A stretch of DNA of 64,000 nt from Drosophila persimilis (lineage: Eukaryota > Arthropoda > Insecta > Diptera > Drosophilidae): positions 1-64,000 of the forward strand of contig NW_020825433.1 of the NCBI RefSeq assembly GCF_003286085.1, in the 5' to 3' direction. Each line of letters opens with the position of its first letter. Within the stretch, counting starts at the first letter, position 1. A program made the position numbers and the translations under genes. The notes under the pieces were generated by a model, which ran no database searches, was not told the DNA's origin, and saw nothing but the letters and a program-made list of their open reading frames with translations. This document shows positions 10,300 to 20,325 of the stretch, in pieces.

Positions 10300-10851
10300 A
10301 CCACGAGGCCGCCCAGTTCGAGTTTTGCCCACGTCGCCAAGCAGGTCAGGGAGTGTTCGTTTCGGTTCGACGGAACGGCGAAACCACTCGAGTTCCTGGA
10401 ACAAATCGAGTGGTCAGCCGACATGTACGGTTTGGATTTGAATTTAATTCCACGAGCAATGCCTGGGCTGCTAAAGGGTCGGGCGCTCATGTGGTTTGTA
10501 GCCAACAACAGGCAGTGGCAGACATGGAACGCATTTGCGCGTAGCTTCCAAGCATACTTCCTGCCGAGGGGGTATTTTGAAAAATTACTCCAGGAGGTGA
10601 GATTGTGGAAGCAAAGGTGGGGAGAGCCATTCAAGGACTACATGGTGGAGATGCAGACCCTCATGCGGCCACTAAAATGCACGCCCGAAGAGCAGTTGGA
10701 GCTCATCAGAGACAACAGCATGCCCGATTTGAGGGTGTTCATCAGCGGAAAAAAGGCCGGTCCCGACGCGGCGGGACGACCAAGCGAACACGAACATAGA
10801 GGCTGGGTTCGTGAAAAACCCAGCCCAGGCGTGTCGACGATGCGGAAGTGA
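10300..10851 (+). pseudogene. Gag fragment, Osvaldo/Ulysses-like copy 1
   Basis: The frame is open from about 10300 and carries a retrotransposon Gag domain (region FLPRGYFEKLLQE ... PEEQLELIRDNSMPD, about 10550-10730), nearly identical to residues in the 15012-16391 Gag. After RVFI it jumps to a sequence that in copy 2 lies about 200 bp further on, so the end of the domain is deleted and the frame changes. It terminates at 10851 at the zinc-knuckle region. The 5' part of gag lies beyond the left border. Gag would form the virus-like particle. Confidence 0.75.
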
Positions 10852-10984
10852 CCGCCATTGGGCACAAGCAATCAAAGGCCGACCGATAACAAGCAAGGTA
10901 GGAGCCCCGACATGGCAGTGCTGCCAGAAAGCGGGAAACGCCCCGCGACCCAAGCCGCGGAGGGCCGTGCCAGGGTCGCAAGAC

Positions 10985-12853
10985 GAAGCCCCCCAAAACT
11001 CGTAGGAGAACTCACGGTGGAGGATGTCCAGCTGTCGGCGGTGGTGAGGATCGCGGGCAGCAACTGGAAAGCAACGGTCGATACCGGGGCGACAAGCAGG
11101 GGAAGAGAGGCACCAGAAAGAGACGAGGAAGCTGATGCGGCTGGCTGACGGAGGCAGCCGGGAAATCAATTCCCAGATCGAGGTGGAGATCGGGGACAAG
11201 ATCGTTACAATCCCGCTTCTCGTGTTGCCCGGAGTAATTGATGCGCTTGTCCTGGGTTGTGATCCCTGCGAGAGGCCACCGCCAGGGGCGGTTGGAGGAG
11301 AAGTTGTCAGTGGCGGTGGTAGCGGACACTGGAGGGTCCGTCGAGCCCGCATCCGACGGAACGCGAGCGGAGGAGGGATCGGTCGAAAACTTCCTGCCAA
11401 AGGAGTTGGAAGAGTTCCGAGAACTGAAGGGAGTGTCGAACATAGCTACACACACGATCACACAAACAGCGTTACTACCCCAAAAATCCCAAGATGCAAG
11501 CCGAAATCAACCAACAGGTTGACGAGCTGCTGGAAAGAGGGTACATTGAGCCATCGAAGAGTCCGTACAGTTCACCCATCGTGATGGTCAAAAAGAAGAC
11601 GGGAAGGTGGAGATTATGCGTGGACTTCAGACAGATAAACGCGAAGTCCATCAAGAATGCGTACCCCATGCCAAGAATAGACTATATTTTGGACCAGCTC
11701 AGGGAGGCACGGTTCATCAGTAGCTTAGACTTAAAGGACGGTTATTGGCAGATACCACTGGAGGAAGGCAGCAGGAAGTTCACCGCGTTCACGGTGCCTG
11801 GCAAAGGGATGTTCCAGTGGAAGGTGATGCCATTCGGACTCCACTCAGCCTCGGCTACGTTCCAGAGGGCATTGGACCAGGTGATAGGCCCCGAGATGAT
11901 GCCACACGCGTTCGCGTACCAAGACGACATCATTGTCATCGGCCGTACCGAGGAGAAGCACAAGCGCAACGTCGAAGAAGTTTTTCGACGGTTGAAAAAT
12001 GCAAACTTGCGCCTAAACGTGGACAAGTGTCAATTTTTTAAGAAGGAACTACGATACCTGGGGCATTTGGTGACGGGAGACGGCATCTGCACCGATCCCG
12101 AGAAAGTGGCAGCCATTAAGGAGTTGTAGCCGGCAGCGAGTGTTAGAGAGCTACGACAATACTTGGGCGTGGCCTCCTGGTACAGGCGTTTCGTAAAGGG
12201 ATTCGCCACGTTGGTGCAGCCCCTCAGCACTTTGCTGAAGAAGAAGGCGAAGTGGGAATGGTGAACAGAACAGCAACAAGCGTTCGAGGACGTAAAAAGT
12301 CGGCTGACAGCAGACCCGGTGTTGGCATGCCCGGATTTCTCAAAGAAATTCGTGCTCCAGACGGACGCCAGCCACTACGGACTGGGGGCGATCCTGACGC
12401 AAGAGACGGAGAAGGGCGAGAGGGTCATCTCATACGCCAGTAGGACTCTGAATAGCGCAGAAAATAACTATTCGGCGACTGAAAAGGAGTGTCTGGCCAT
12501 TGTATGGGCTATAAGAAAGCTAAAGCCCTATCTGGAGGGATACCATTTCAAGGTAGTCACAGATCACATGGCGTTGAAATGGTTGAACAGCATCGAGAGC
12601 TCAACGGGGAGGATCGCCAGGTGGGCGCTGGAGCTACAACAATACGACTTCGAAGTGGCATATAGGAAAGGGCAGCTGAACGTAGTGGCGGACGCAATGT
12701 CCCGACAGCCATTGGCGGAGCGCTGCCTGAGAACCACCGAGGAGGAAGCAGAGAAGGGACACGAACCTGAGGCAGAGTGCGGATGGATTAAAAAGGTCAA
12801 AGAGAGGATGAGGACGGAACCGAGGAAATATCCGGATTACGTGGAGGAAGCAG
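10985..12853 (+). pseudogene. Pol fragment: protease trace, RT and RNase H
   Basis: A protease-like VDTGATS lies at about 11075-11095 but the rest of the domain is rearranged. The reverse transcriptase runs from about 11494 with SSPIVMVKKKTG, LDLKDGYWQI and the catalytic YQDD at about 11919-11930. A TAG at 12127-12129 and a TGA at 12262-12264 interrupt an otherwise single frame, which then continues into RNase H (TDASHYGLGAIL, YSATEKECLAI, VVADAMSRQ) up to about 12850. Integrase is absent. Two nonsense codons make it inactive. This is the only copy in the window that keeps the RT active site of this family. Confidence 0.85.
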
Positions 12854-13248
12854 GTCGCGAATACCCACACATTCTTATTGCCTCCTCCCCACCCTGCATA
12901 CGAAACAAGAAAACCAACTGAGAGAGTCAAAAGGGGGAAACGACAAAGAGAGCGGACTAACAGTGAAGAATCCGCAGAAGAAGAGGCCTCGAAACATACC
13001 TGCCTTCGCGATTACACGCACATACATACAGACGATACTGCAGCCCGAGCGGAAGAAGCAGCGAACGGATCGAACATTACAAACGAACCTGGTTCGAGTT
13101 TGAGCTTGAACCAGGCCCCCCCCCCCCCTCATGACGAAGGCCCTGGCCGCAAACACACATGCATTGTGCAAAACGGCAATGCACACAATAGAATTGCCAT
13201 CCACCTCAGCTGAGGCAGCCAGACGAAAATTACTCTCCAAAAACAACA
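12854..13248 (+). mobile_element. HeT-A-like 3' end, inverted copy
   Basis: This is the reverse complement of about 6021-6380, sharing tcgcgaatacccacacattc at the start, the cctggttcgagtttgagctt block, and a run of 13 C at 13116-13128. It is therefore the 3' terminal part of the same family, in the opposite orientation to the copy at 6021-10173, with both 3' ends pointing outward around the Osvaldo/Ulysses-like fragment. After about 13200 the match fades and a Helitron starts at 13249. Confidence 0.75.
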
Positions 13249-13989
13249 CTGCGGACACCGCAACTCTACAGTTATACCCGATACTAAGTCAGTATGGCTC
13301 TCCTCCAGCAGACGCCGCTAATATTAAACGACACGACAAAGAATGCGTGCGAGAGAGACAGAAAATCAGTCTGAGCGTGACGTCGGGCGCTGCGTAGCCA
13401 ATGCAAATTGATTTGTTCCTTTTGGCTACAAAAATTATCTGATCTGATCCAAATTCAGCAACCGGATCGATGTAGTCATTCTCTATGATTCTGCGTTTTT
13501 AGTTTTCTCGAATCTGCAATATTGTGGATGCAACAGATTTTCGTCCTTTGTGTGGGCGGAAGGGGGTGGTGCGAAATTTTGAGATATACGTTTTATAGTG
13601 AGATCTAACAGGAGTGCGGATACTAAATTTGGTTACTCTAGCCTTAATAGTCCCTGAGATTTGTGAATATCCCCAGATTTGCATTCTTTGCGGGGGCGGA
13701 AGGGGGTGTGGCGAAATTTTGAAACAAACTCGTCTCGGTCCGATATATTAGGAGTGTGGATACCAAATTTGGTTGCTCTAGCTTTTATAGTCTCTGAGAT
13801 CTAGGCGCTAATGTTTTACTCTAAGCAAAGCCGCCTATGCTACGTGTGTGTTAGAGAGAGACAGGGCGAGAAAAAATGAAATTGTTTTCTTGATGCTGGC
13901 TATAATAATAATACGATCCAATTCAGATTCTGCAGTCTAAAAGATATGGTCATTCTCTACGATTCTGCGTTTTTGGTTTTCTCGTATCT
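13249..13989 (-). mobile_element. DINE-1/ISY-like Helitron, cut by an LTR
   Basis: Begins inside the hairpin (ctgcggacaccgcaactc), then tatacccgatact, the GA-rich core and two of three G-rich boxes (ctttgtgtgggcggaag, ctttgcgggggcggaag), with a second GA-rich block (gagagagacagggcgag) near 13855. It stops at 13989 in ...tctcgtatctt, exactly where the LTR at 13990 starts, so the LTR element inserted into it. The remaining third is not found beyond the far LTR, which is itself truncated. Confidence 0.8.
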
Positions 13990-14920
13990 TGTGAGGAAAG
14001 GTATTCCCACACGTAGGGGGCAGTATAGGGTTAAGCGCTAACGGCCGTTATCCGGGGATATCCGGAGGCGGCGAATTCCCGAGGAGAGCTCTCCCGGGGA
14101 CCCAAGATGAGAGGGGAGGACCCCTGGAGAGAGAGCAGCGGGATGACGGGATCGGGCCGGCAGTGGCCCAGCGCATGACAAAATATGGTCATGAGATCAC
14201 GCCACCAGCCAGGTCCCGTTGGAAAGCGACAAGGGAATGAAGGAACGCCGATGGAAAAATACGGGCACCGCATGGCGGAAAGTGCCGTTAGCGCCAGGCG
14301 GCATCGGCGGCGCCGACGCAGAAGCGAGCCTATAAGAGGAGGGCCGCGACCAGGAACAGGGAGAGTCAGCAAACGGAGCTAGCAAGAGTGAAGTGAATAG
14401 TGAGCCACAAGAGTGAGACCAAGCGAAGGGAAAAGAACTTTAGAAAGCGAACGCGTTGTGTGAGGATTGAGAGGCGGACTCGAGCGTGCAGCCAAGAGCC
14501 AAAGACCCCAATCCCTTGAACCAACGGTGCCACGCTTGAAGCGCATCCCACCAGGAGTGAGGCACCCTCGGGCCGAAAAGCCAAGTGAGTCGAGTGAGAT
14601 GGAACGCGTCAGGCGCCTGACTGAGAGGCGGATTTGGGCCACGTGCCAAGACTAGCCCCAGTCAGTAGAGCCGGCGGGTACACGCTTGGCGACGCCGTGG
14701 GGGGCCCAGGGAGCGACACGCTCATCGAACCACAGAGGAGAACCAAGAGGAGAACCAGCACCGGAGTCGGAATAGCGTAGGATAGACTTAAGATACCAAT
14801 AAAGCATATTAGCATACCAGTACAAGACCCAACCCGTGCCTTCTTACTTATCGTCGCAGCGAGCCTACCGACCGCTGAGCCAGCCCAGCTGCATCAGACG
14901 GAAAAGAACGGTTCGTTACA
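13990..14920 (+). repeat. 5' LTR, Osvaldo/Ulysses-like
   Basis: 931 bp, TGTGAGG...GTTACA, with TG/CA ends. The start matches the 3' LTR start at 21851, and the end lies two bases before the primer site. A TATA-like cctataagagg near 14328 suggests the promoter, and caataaagc near 14798 the poly(A) signal. Short open frames inside it on both strands are not considered genes. Confidence 0.85.
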
Positions 14921-14922
14921 AC

Positions 14923-14940
14923 TGGCGCCCAACGTGGGGC
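14923..14940 (+). other. Primer binding site, tRNA-Lys type
   Basis: tggcgcccaacgtggggc lies two bases after the LTR. It is the complement of the 3' end of a tRNA-Lys as used by Osvaldo and Ulysses to prime minus-strand DNA. The tRNA assignment is from general knowledge of these families. Confidence 0.8.
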
Positions 14941-15011
14941 CTCTCGACAAGTAAAAGACAAAGTGCATTTGGGAAGGGCGGTACTGAGTTTAGTATCGCG
15001 AGGACATAAAA

Positions 15012-16391
15012 ATGAGGAGCCGACGATGGGTTCATTCATTGAGGAAAGAGGACTTGGTCCAGTGCGCGCGGGCGTGCGGTCTTCGATTGGAAGGCACGCT
15101 GACCGAGATGCGCCGAATCTTCAAGGAGTGGATAGAGAAGCATGGAGAGAAACCGGAGTATGCGGACGCGCTCGAGGCCTGGGAGATGAAGGCGGGAGGA
15201 GCCGCGACCGCGGCCCAGATGGAGGACGGGGCGGATCCATACGAGCGCCTGACGCTGCCGGCGAGTGCGGAGCAAGTAACTCTGTGGAGACGGCCGTCCG
15301 AGACCCAAGAGGAGCTCATCGCGAGCCTGGCGGTCCCGGTGAAAAGCCGGTGGCCTAGCCGACCGCGGGCAGAGAGTGGGGAGAGGCCAACCAGGCCAGC
15401 ACAGCCGGAGCAAGGGAGCGCGAGAAACCCACAGGGATTGGAAGAAGGGAGAGCAGGGGAGGATCGTAGACGGGGACTCGATGAACAAACCACGAGACCG
15501 CCCAGTTCGAGTTTTGCCCACGTCGCCAAGCAGGTCAGGGAGTGGTCGTTTCGGTTCGACGGAACGGCGAAACCACTCGAGTTCCTGGAACAGATCGAGT
15601 GGTCAGCCGACATGTACGGGTTGGAGTTGAATTTAATTCCGCGAGCCATGCCTGAGCTGCTAAAGGGTCGGGCGCTCATGTGGTTTGTAGCCAACAACAG
15701 GCAGTGGCAGACATGGAACGCATTTGCGCGTAGCTTCCAAGCATACTTCCTGCCGAGAGGGTATTTTGAAAAATTACTCCAGGAGGTGAGGTTGAGGAAG
15801 CAAAGGTGGGGAGAGCCATTCAAGGACTACATGGTGGAGATGCAGACCCTCATGCGGCTACTAAAATGCACGCCCGAAGAGCAGTTGGAGCTTATTAGAG
15901 ACAACAGCATGCCCGATTTTAGGGTGTTCATCCGGCCACATAGGTGCAGAGACCTGGATCACATGATGACGCTGGCCGACGAATTTGAGGCTCTGGAGAG
16001 GGACCGGCTGGAGTTCCAACGGGAGTGTCCGGCGAGTAAAGCAAAAGCAAACAATCCGTTCGCTCGTCCGGCAGTAACGGAGATATGTCGCCGCTGCCAG
16101 GGCAAAACGGCAGCCAGCTCTGATCCGACAGGGGAGAAAAGGCCGGTCCCAACGCGGCGGGACGACCAAGCGAACACGAACATAGAGGCTGGGTTCGTGA
16201 AAAACCCAGCCCAGTCGTGTCGACGATGCGGAAGTGACCGCCATTGGGCACAAGCAATCAAAGGCCGACCGATAACAAGCAAGGTAGGAGCCCCGACATG
16301 GCAGTGCTGCCAGAAAGCGGGAAACGCCCCGCGACCCAAGCCGCGGAGGGCCGTGCCAGGGTCGCAAGACGAAGCCCCCCAAAACTCGTAG
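15012..16391 (+). CDS. Gag, Osvaldo/Ulysses-like element
   Basis: 459 codons from the first ATG after the primer site (context aaaaATGAGG). The N-terminus (LRKEDLVQCARACGLRLEGTLTEM, residues about 10-33, only key part named) resembles a SAP-like motif found in this group. An acidic/Arg-rich spacer follows. The retrotransposon Gag domain spans about residues 180-330 (FLPRGYF ... PEEQLELIRDNSMPD). The C-terminus has CxxC pairs (CRRCQG near 365; CRRCGSDRHW near 405; CCQKAG) that look like an eroded or variant zinc knuckle. It stops in QNS before the protease region. The frame is intact, so Gag could be made even though pol is deleted. Confidence 0.8.
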   Translation: MRSRRWVHSLRKEDLVQCARACGLRLEGTLTEMRRIFKEWIEKHGEKPEYADALEAWEMKAGGAATAAQMEDGADPYERLTLPASAEQVTLWRRPSETQEELIASLAVPVKSRWPSRPRAESGERPTRPAQPEQGSARNPQGLEEGRAGEDRRRGLDEQTTRPPSSSFAHVAKQVREWSFRFDGTAKPLEFLEQIEWSADMYGLELNLIPRAMPELLKGRALMWFVANNRQWQTWNAFARSFQAYFLPRGYFEKLLQEVRLRKQRWGEPFKDYMVEMQTLMRLLKCTPEEQLELIRDNSMPDFRVFIRPHRCRDLDHMMTLADEFEALERDRLEFQRECPASKAKANNPFARPAVTEICRRCQGKTAASSDPTGEKRPVPTRRDDQANTNIEAGFVKNPAQSCRRCGSDRHWAQAIKGRPITSKVGAPTWQCCQKAGNAPRPKPRRAVPGSQDEAPQNS

Positions 16392-17121
16392 GAGAACTCA
16401 CGGTGGAGGATGTCCAGCTGTCGGCGGTGGTGAGGATCGCGGGCAGCAACTGGTCATACCGGGGCGACAAGCAGTTTTATCAGCGACCTGTCCTGTGCGG
16501 GACACAGGGTTGTGATCCCTGCGAGAGGCCACCGCCAGGGGCGGTTGGAGGAGAAGTTGTCAGTGGCGGTGGTAGCGAACACGGGAGGGTCTGTCGAGCC
16601 CGCATCCGACGGAACGCGAGCGGAGGAGGGGTCGGTCGAAAACTTCCTGGCAAAGGAGTTGGAAGAGTTCCGAGAACTGAAGGGAGTGTCGAACATAGCT
16701 ACACACACGATCACTATGAGTGATGCCCAGCCGGTCAAACAGCGTTACTATCCCAAAAATCCCAAGATGCAAGCCGAAATCAAGCAACAGGTTGACGAAC
16801 TGCTGGAAAGAGAGTGTATTGAGCCATCGAAGAGTCCGTACAGTTCACCCATCGTGATGGTCAAAAAGAAGACGGGAAAGTGGAGATTATGCGTGGACTT
16901 CAGACAGATAAACGCGAAGTCCATCAAGGAATGCGTACCCCATGCCAAGAATAGACTTATTTTGGACCAGCTCAGGGAGGCACGGTTCATCAGTAGCTTA
17001 GACTTAAAGGACGGATATTGGCAGATACCACTGGAGGAAGGCAGTAGAAAGTTCACCGCGTTCACGGTGCTCGGCAAAGGGCTGTTCCAGTGGAAGGTGA
17101 TGCCATTCGGACTCCACTCAG
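16392..17121 (+). pseudogene. Pol 5' part, truncated within RT
   Basis: Compared with copy 1, the protease motif VDTGATS is deleted (the sequence passes from IAGSNW straight to a later part). The reverse transcriptase N-terminal half is present in the frame at about 16512-17121: SSPIVMVKKKTGKW, VDFRQINAK, LDLKDGYWQI and VMPFGLHS. At about 17121, directly after ccactcag, the sequence jumps to the integrase C-terminal part, so the YxDD active site and RNase H are gone. A one-base change near 16930 also disturbs the frame locally. Confidence 0.85.
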
Positions 17122-17656
17122 AACCAGAGGGAACCAGTGGAACTGGGATGAGAAATGGCCAGAGATAATGTTGGCCGTAAATTCAGGGATGTCCGAATCC
17201 ACCGGGTACTCGCCGGCGTTTGTGGTCCAAGGGAGAGAGCCGAGGCTACCAAAGGCTCTATACGATGACGAAGCGCTTGGCACAGGACAGGGCACGCCCA
17301 ATCCGGACGAGAACGCGGCCAAGTTGAGAGAAGTATTTCAACTGGTGAGGCGGAATCTCGAAAGAGCGGCGCAGGACCAGGCGAGGTATTATAACCTGAG
17401 GAGGAGAGCGTGGAAACCCACGATTGGAGACAAGGTATGGGTCAAGCAACACCATCTATCCAACGCGGCCGAAGGGTTTGCGGTAAAACTGGCCCCGAAA
17501 TATGACGGTCCCTACACCATAATGGATTTCGTGTCCCCGGTCATTTGTAAATTAAAGAAGGACAGCGAGAAACGGACGCGGACCGCCCATATAGGGGACC
17601 TGAAGCCACAACCCGGGGAAGGAAGCCCTAAAACAGGCCCTGGAACCGAAGCGTAG
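17122..17656 (+). pseudogene. Integrase C-terminal part, fused to the RT remnant
   Basis: Open to 17656. It reads WDEKWPEIMLAVNSGMSEST, then YSPAFVVQGREPRLP, a helical region with RRNLERAAQDQARYYN, and a chromatin-proximal tail with GDKVWVKQ and KYDGPYTI (the GPY/F-type module of Ty3/gypsy integrases). The catalytic core is deleted. The frame after the junction differs from that of the RT remnant, so no fusion protein of length results. Confidence 0.8.
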
Positions 17657-18244
17657 ACGACGCACAAGGAGGGGCAACGGGCGAGGCATACGGAGAAGGA
17701 TGGACGAGCACGAAAGACAGAGACTAGCGGCAGGGGCAGAAAGGAGAGTCCCAGCTGGATGCCACGCAGGACAAGGTCGTACAGGATACTCTTACAACTA
17801 AGGTTCGGTAAAACTAAGAACCACGCGTGTCACGCAGGACAGGAATCGCCCACAAGGGAGGAGCGGGCGGCCCAACTTGATGCCACGCAGGACAAGGCCG
17901 TACAGGATACTCTTACAACTAAGGTTCAGTAAAACTAAGCAGCAGACGGCGGCCGGCGGACCAATAAAGCTGGACCTACAAGAAAAAAAAGGAGGATTAG
18001 CTCGTCAGCCAATAGGAACTGATCAAAGGCAAAGAAGGTAGAAGATACCCGGGTTACCACTATCCCAGGGGGGGCGGGTTGCGTGGTGCGTCGACGGACG
18101 AGGGGGCACCCGAGAAGGGGGTTCCGAGATGAGCAGAGGTTCGGGTCCGGGTCCAGGGCATCGAAGCCAGCTGCTAACGTCGGGGATGGCGGGACAAAAG
18201 CGGATGCCGCCCGTGCGCGGTCTACCGGCTGGGGAATCGGATGA
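17657..18244 (+). repeat. Spacer with 121-bp tandem duplication
   Basis: No supported coding region. A block beginning gatgccacgcaggacaag occurs at 17758 and again at 17879, each about 62 bp and sharing gtacaggatactcttacaac. It lies between pol and ORF3 and may hold promoter or splice signals for ORF3 (inference only). The remainder is GC-rich with purine-rich tracts near 17980. Confidence 0.5.
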
Positions 18245-20257
18245 TCCCTGGGTCTTAGGCGCTGCACGGGGGTGACATCCGCATCTAAGCCGATCCAGAG
18301 ACGGGCGGAGCTGGCCACGGGGGGCGGGCCGATGTTTGGCAGCACGGGCGAAAGGTCGGAGGACCTATTGATCACGAGCTGGGAGATCGGTCAGCACCCT
18401 GGTATATATATAACGGAGCAGAGGAAATGGATTCGCCGCGGGTATCAGGCTATGGGTGATACGCAAAGTCGGCGGCAGGCGTACCAGGTCGAACGCGAGG
18501 AGCAAAGGGCGAGTAGGAGTAGGTCCCCGGAGCTACAGTTATTGGCCTCACCGCTAGTGTCAACCGCGGGATCCATGGGACCGACGGTATCCCCGGTGGT
18601 ATCGCCGGGGTACACCGAGGCGGAAAGTGACCTGGAATTGGTGAGCTGGGAGCCGGCGCCACGGAGAAAACGCGCACGCGAGGCGAAGCGCGAGGAGCCC
18701 CGGACCAGCAAGCACGAAGAGCCCCGGACCAGCAAGCGCGAGGAGCCCCACACCGGCAAGCGCGAGGAGCCCCGGACCAGCAAGCACGAAGAGCCCCGCA
18801 CCGGCAAGCGCGAGAAGCCCCACCCCAGCAAGCGCGAGGAGCGGCCTGATGGAGGAAGGAGGGGGCGCACGGAGACGCGGAAGGAGGAGCCCAGTGAGCG
18901 GGCATCGAAGCGGGCGTCCACGCGTTCGACGCGTACGGCCAAGGAAGAGGAGTCGTCGGCACGCACAAGGGGGACATCGACGGCGCGGCGAGGGGATCAG
19001 CGGCCGACAGACCCACAGGTCGAGGAGCCGCAGCCAACGCCGACCGAAACCGCGGTCAAAGAGCCGCAGACAACGCCGACAGAAACCGCGGTCAAAGAGC
19101 CGCAGGCAACGCAGGCCGACATCGCGGAAAACAACGCGGCCGCTGAGGCACGACGCCTCGCGGAATGGCACCGGCGGTTCGCGCTGGCCGCGGCGACGGA
19201 GGAGCGGAGGCAACGGCGTGTATGGGAGGACGCCCTGACGCTGGCAAAGAGGCTGAAGGCCACGCAGGAGGCTGAAAAGGCGGCGCAAGAAGCGGAGGCG
19301 GAGCGCCACAAACGGGACGTCGCGCACCAATGGCGGTGTATTAGCCGGATCAAGCCGGCTGACAACGCGCGCGGCCAAGGGGATCGGCATCAGCAGCAGC
19401 ATCAGCAGCAGCAGCATCAGCAGCAGCAGCATCAGCAGCAGCAGCAGCAGCAGCATCAGCATCAGCAGCAGCAGCAGCAGCAGCACTGGCACGGGCCACA
19501 GGGAGCCGCCATCGGGCCGTTCGTCTCGCAGGAGGTGCGCTCCGCGGTACGAGACGGCATGATGTGGCACGTGCAAACGCTGCACATATCGTGGGCCTCT
19601 GGGCCCTCGCCCCAGCAGCCCGGGCAAGAGGCGAGGGAGGCTCGACTGTGGGAGGAGGCACCACGCGCCAGTGACGAGAGGGACCCGAGGCGGCGGGCAC
19701 GGCCACAGGAGTCGACAGGCCCAGCGGTGGCACCCACAGCCGAAAAGGTGCCCGAGGAGGCGCCCGGGGGGACGGCAGAGGTCGAGACGGAGGGAACGAC
19801 GAACACGCCAACATCACTGACGGCGGAGGGCCCAGCGGCGGCACCCAAAGTCGAGGTGGCGACCGACGGCGAAGCGGATGACGGCGCGAGAGCAACGGCG
19901 GAAGCGAAGAAGGACGAACACTCACCTGAGCCATGGGAGAGAGGTCCTTGGCGATGGCCGGAACCCGGCCAGGGCGAGCGTCCGAAGCTGGGCCGACAGG
20001 CGTCGTGCCCAGGGGAGCGGGCGGAGGCGCGCCGGCCCGAGCTCCAGCGCCAGGCATCGTGGCCCCAGACGAGGTCGGCGGACAACTCACGGTGGCGGTC
20101 CGTCAAACGCGAGGAGTGGCCGGCCGTCGTCCCGCGCTCTCTCGCGCGGATAAAGCCAACCGCAAGGAGAGTGAAGCGTCTGGTCAATGACGGTGGCGTC
20201 CGGTACCGGCTATTGGTGTCCATCGATCGGCAGGAGGTATTCCGGGCTAGGTATTGA
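18245..20257 (+). CDS. ORF3: long charged open frame, function unknown
   Basis: Open from a stop at 18242 to the stop at 20255-20257. The first ATG is at 18332 (641 codons); the start is undecided and could depend on splicing. I recognise no family. Seen in order: Arg/Ser-rich start; an eight-residue repeat of the type KREEPRTS, about seven units at 18692-18850; a Thr/Pro/Glu-rich region with two EPQTTPTETAVK-like units; an Ala/Glu/Arg coiled-coil-like helix (about 19130-19340); a Gln/His tract from CAG/CAT repeats (19389-19484); a Pro/Glu region with repeated ATSE-type words; and a basic C-terminus ending in RYRLLVSIDRQEVFRARY. No signal peptide or membrane helix, so it does not look like env. 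A frame of this length in GC-rich repetitive DNA could be partly chance, but codon-level repeats in one frame support coding. AATAAA follows at about 20315. Confidence 0.5.
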   Translation, partial: SLGLRRCTGVTSASKPIQRRAELATGGGPMFGSTGERSEDLLITSWEIGQHPGIYITEQRKWIRRGYQAMGDTQSRRQAYQVEREEQRASRSRSPELQLLASPLVSTAGSMGPTVSPVVSPGYTEAESDLELVSWEPAPRRKRAREAKREEPRTSKHEEPRTSKREEPHTGKREEPRTSKHEEPRTGKREKPHPSKREERPDGGRRGRTETRKEEPSERASKRASTRSTRTAKEEESSARTRGTSTARRGDQRPTDPQVEEPQPTPTETAVKEPQTTPTETAVKEPQATQADIAENNAAAEARRLAEWHRRFALAAATEERRQRRVWEDALTLAKRLKATQEAEKAAQEAEAERHKRDVAHQWRCISRIKPADNARGQGDRHQQQHQQQQHQQQQHQQQQQQQHQHQQQQQQQHWHGPQGAAIGPFVSQEVRSAVRDGMMWHVQTLHISWASGPSPQQPGQEAREARLWEEAPRASDERDPRRRARPQESTGPAVAPTAEKVPEEAPGGTAEVETEGTTNTPTSLTAEGPAAAPKVEVATDGEADDGARATAEAKKDEHSPEPWERGPWRWPEPGQGERPKLGRQASCPGERAEARRPELQRQASWPQTRSADNSRWRSVKREEWPAVVPRSLARIKPTARRVKRLVNDGGVRYRLLVSIDRQEVFRARY

Positions 20258-20325
20258 GGAGAAAAGAAGAGTAGAGAAGAAGAATGAAAGAAAAAGTAAC
20301 TGAAAACAAGAACAAATAAAAGAAA

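Larger units (their letters stand above)
10174..12853 (+). mobile_element. Osvaldo/Ulysses-like Ty3/gypsy fragment (copy 1)
   Basis: Matches the longer copy at 15363 onward, at first nearly base for base. It contains part of gag, a protease trace, a complete reverse transcriptase core and RNase H, but no LTRs. It has a deletion of about 200 bp in gag relative to copy 2. In return it keeps the reverse transcriptase/RNase H part that copy 2 has lost. Both borders are HeT-A-like sequence in opposite orientations. The borders show no LTR ends, so it arrived by rearrangement or was trimmed afterwards. Confidence 0.8.

Noticed and set aside
6021..13248. A true telomere array
   Set aside because: Only one Gag-bearing copy and one end fragment in inverted orientation, embedded in LTR elements; real arrays are head to tail.
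14923..14940. Possible tRNA gene piece
   Set aside because: Only 18 bases matching a tRNA 3' end, directly after an LTR: a primer binding site. The same holds at 23343, 34969 and 38370.
15032..15823. 263-codon minus-strand open frame opposite gag
   Set aside because: It is the shadow of the GC-rich Gag frame, which has recognisable domains; the antisense translation has none.
18560..19627. 355-codon minus-strand open frame opposite ORF3, rich in Leu and Arg
   Set aside because: Arises from the GC-rich repeats and CAG tract read in reverse (poly-Leu). The plus-strand frame is longer and has ordered repeats.
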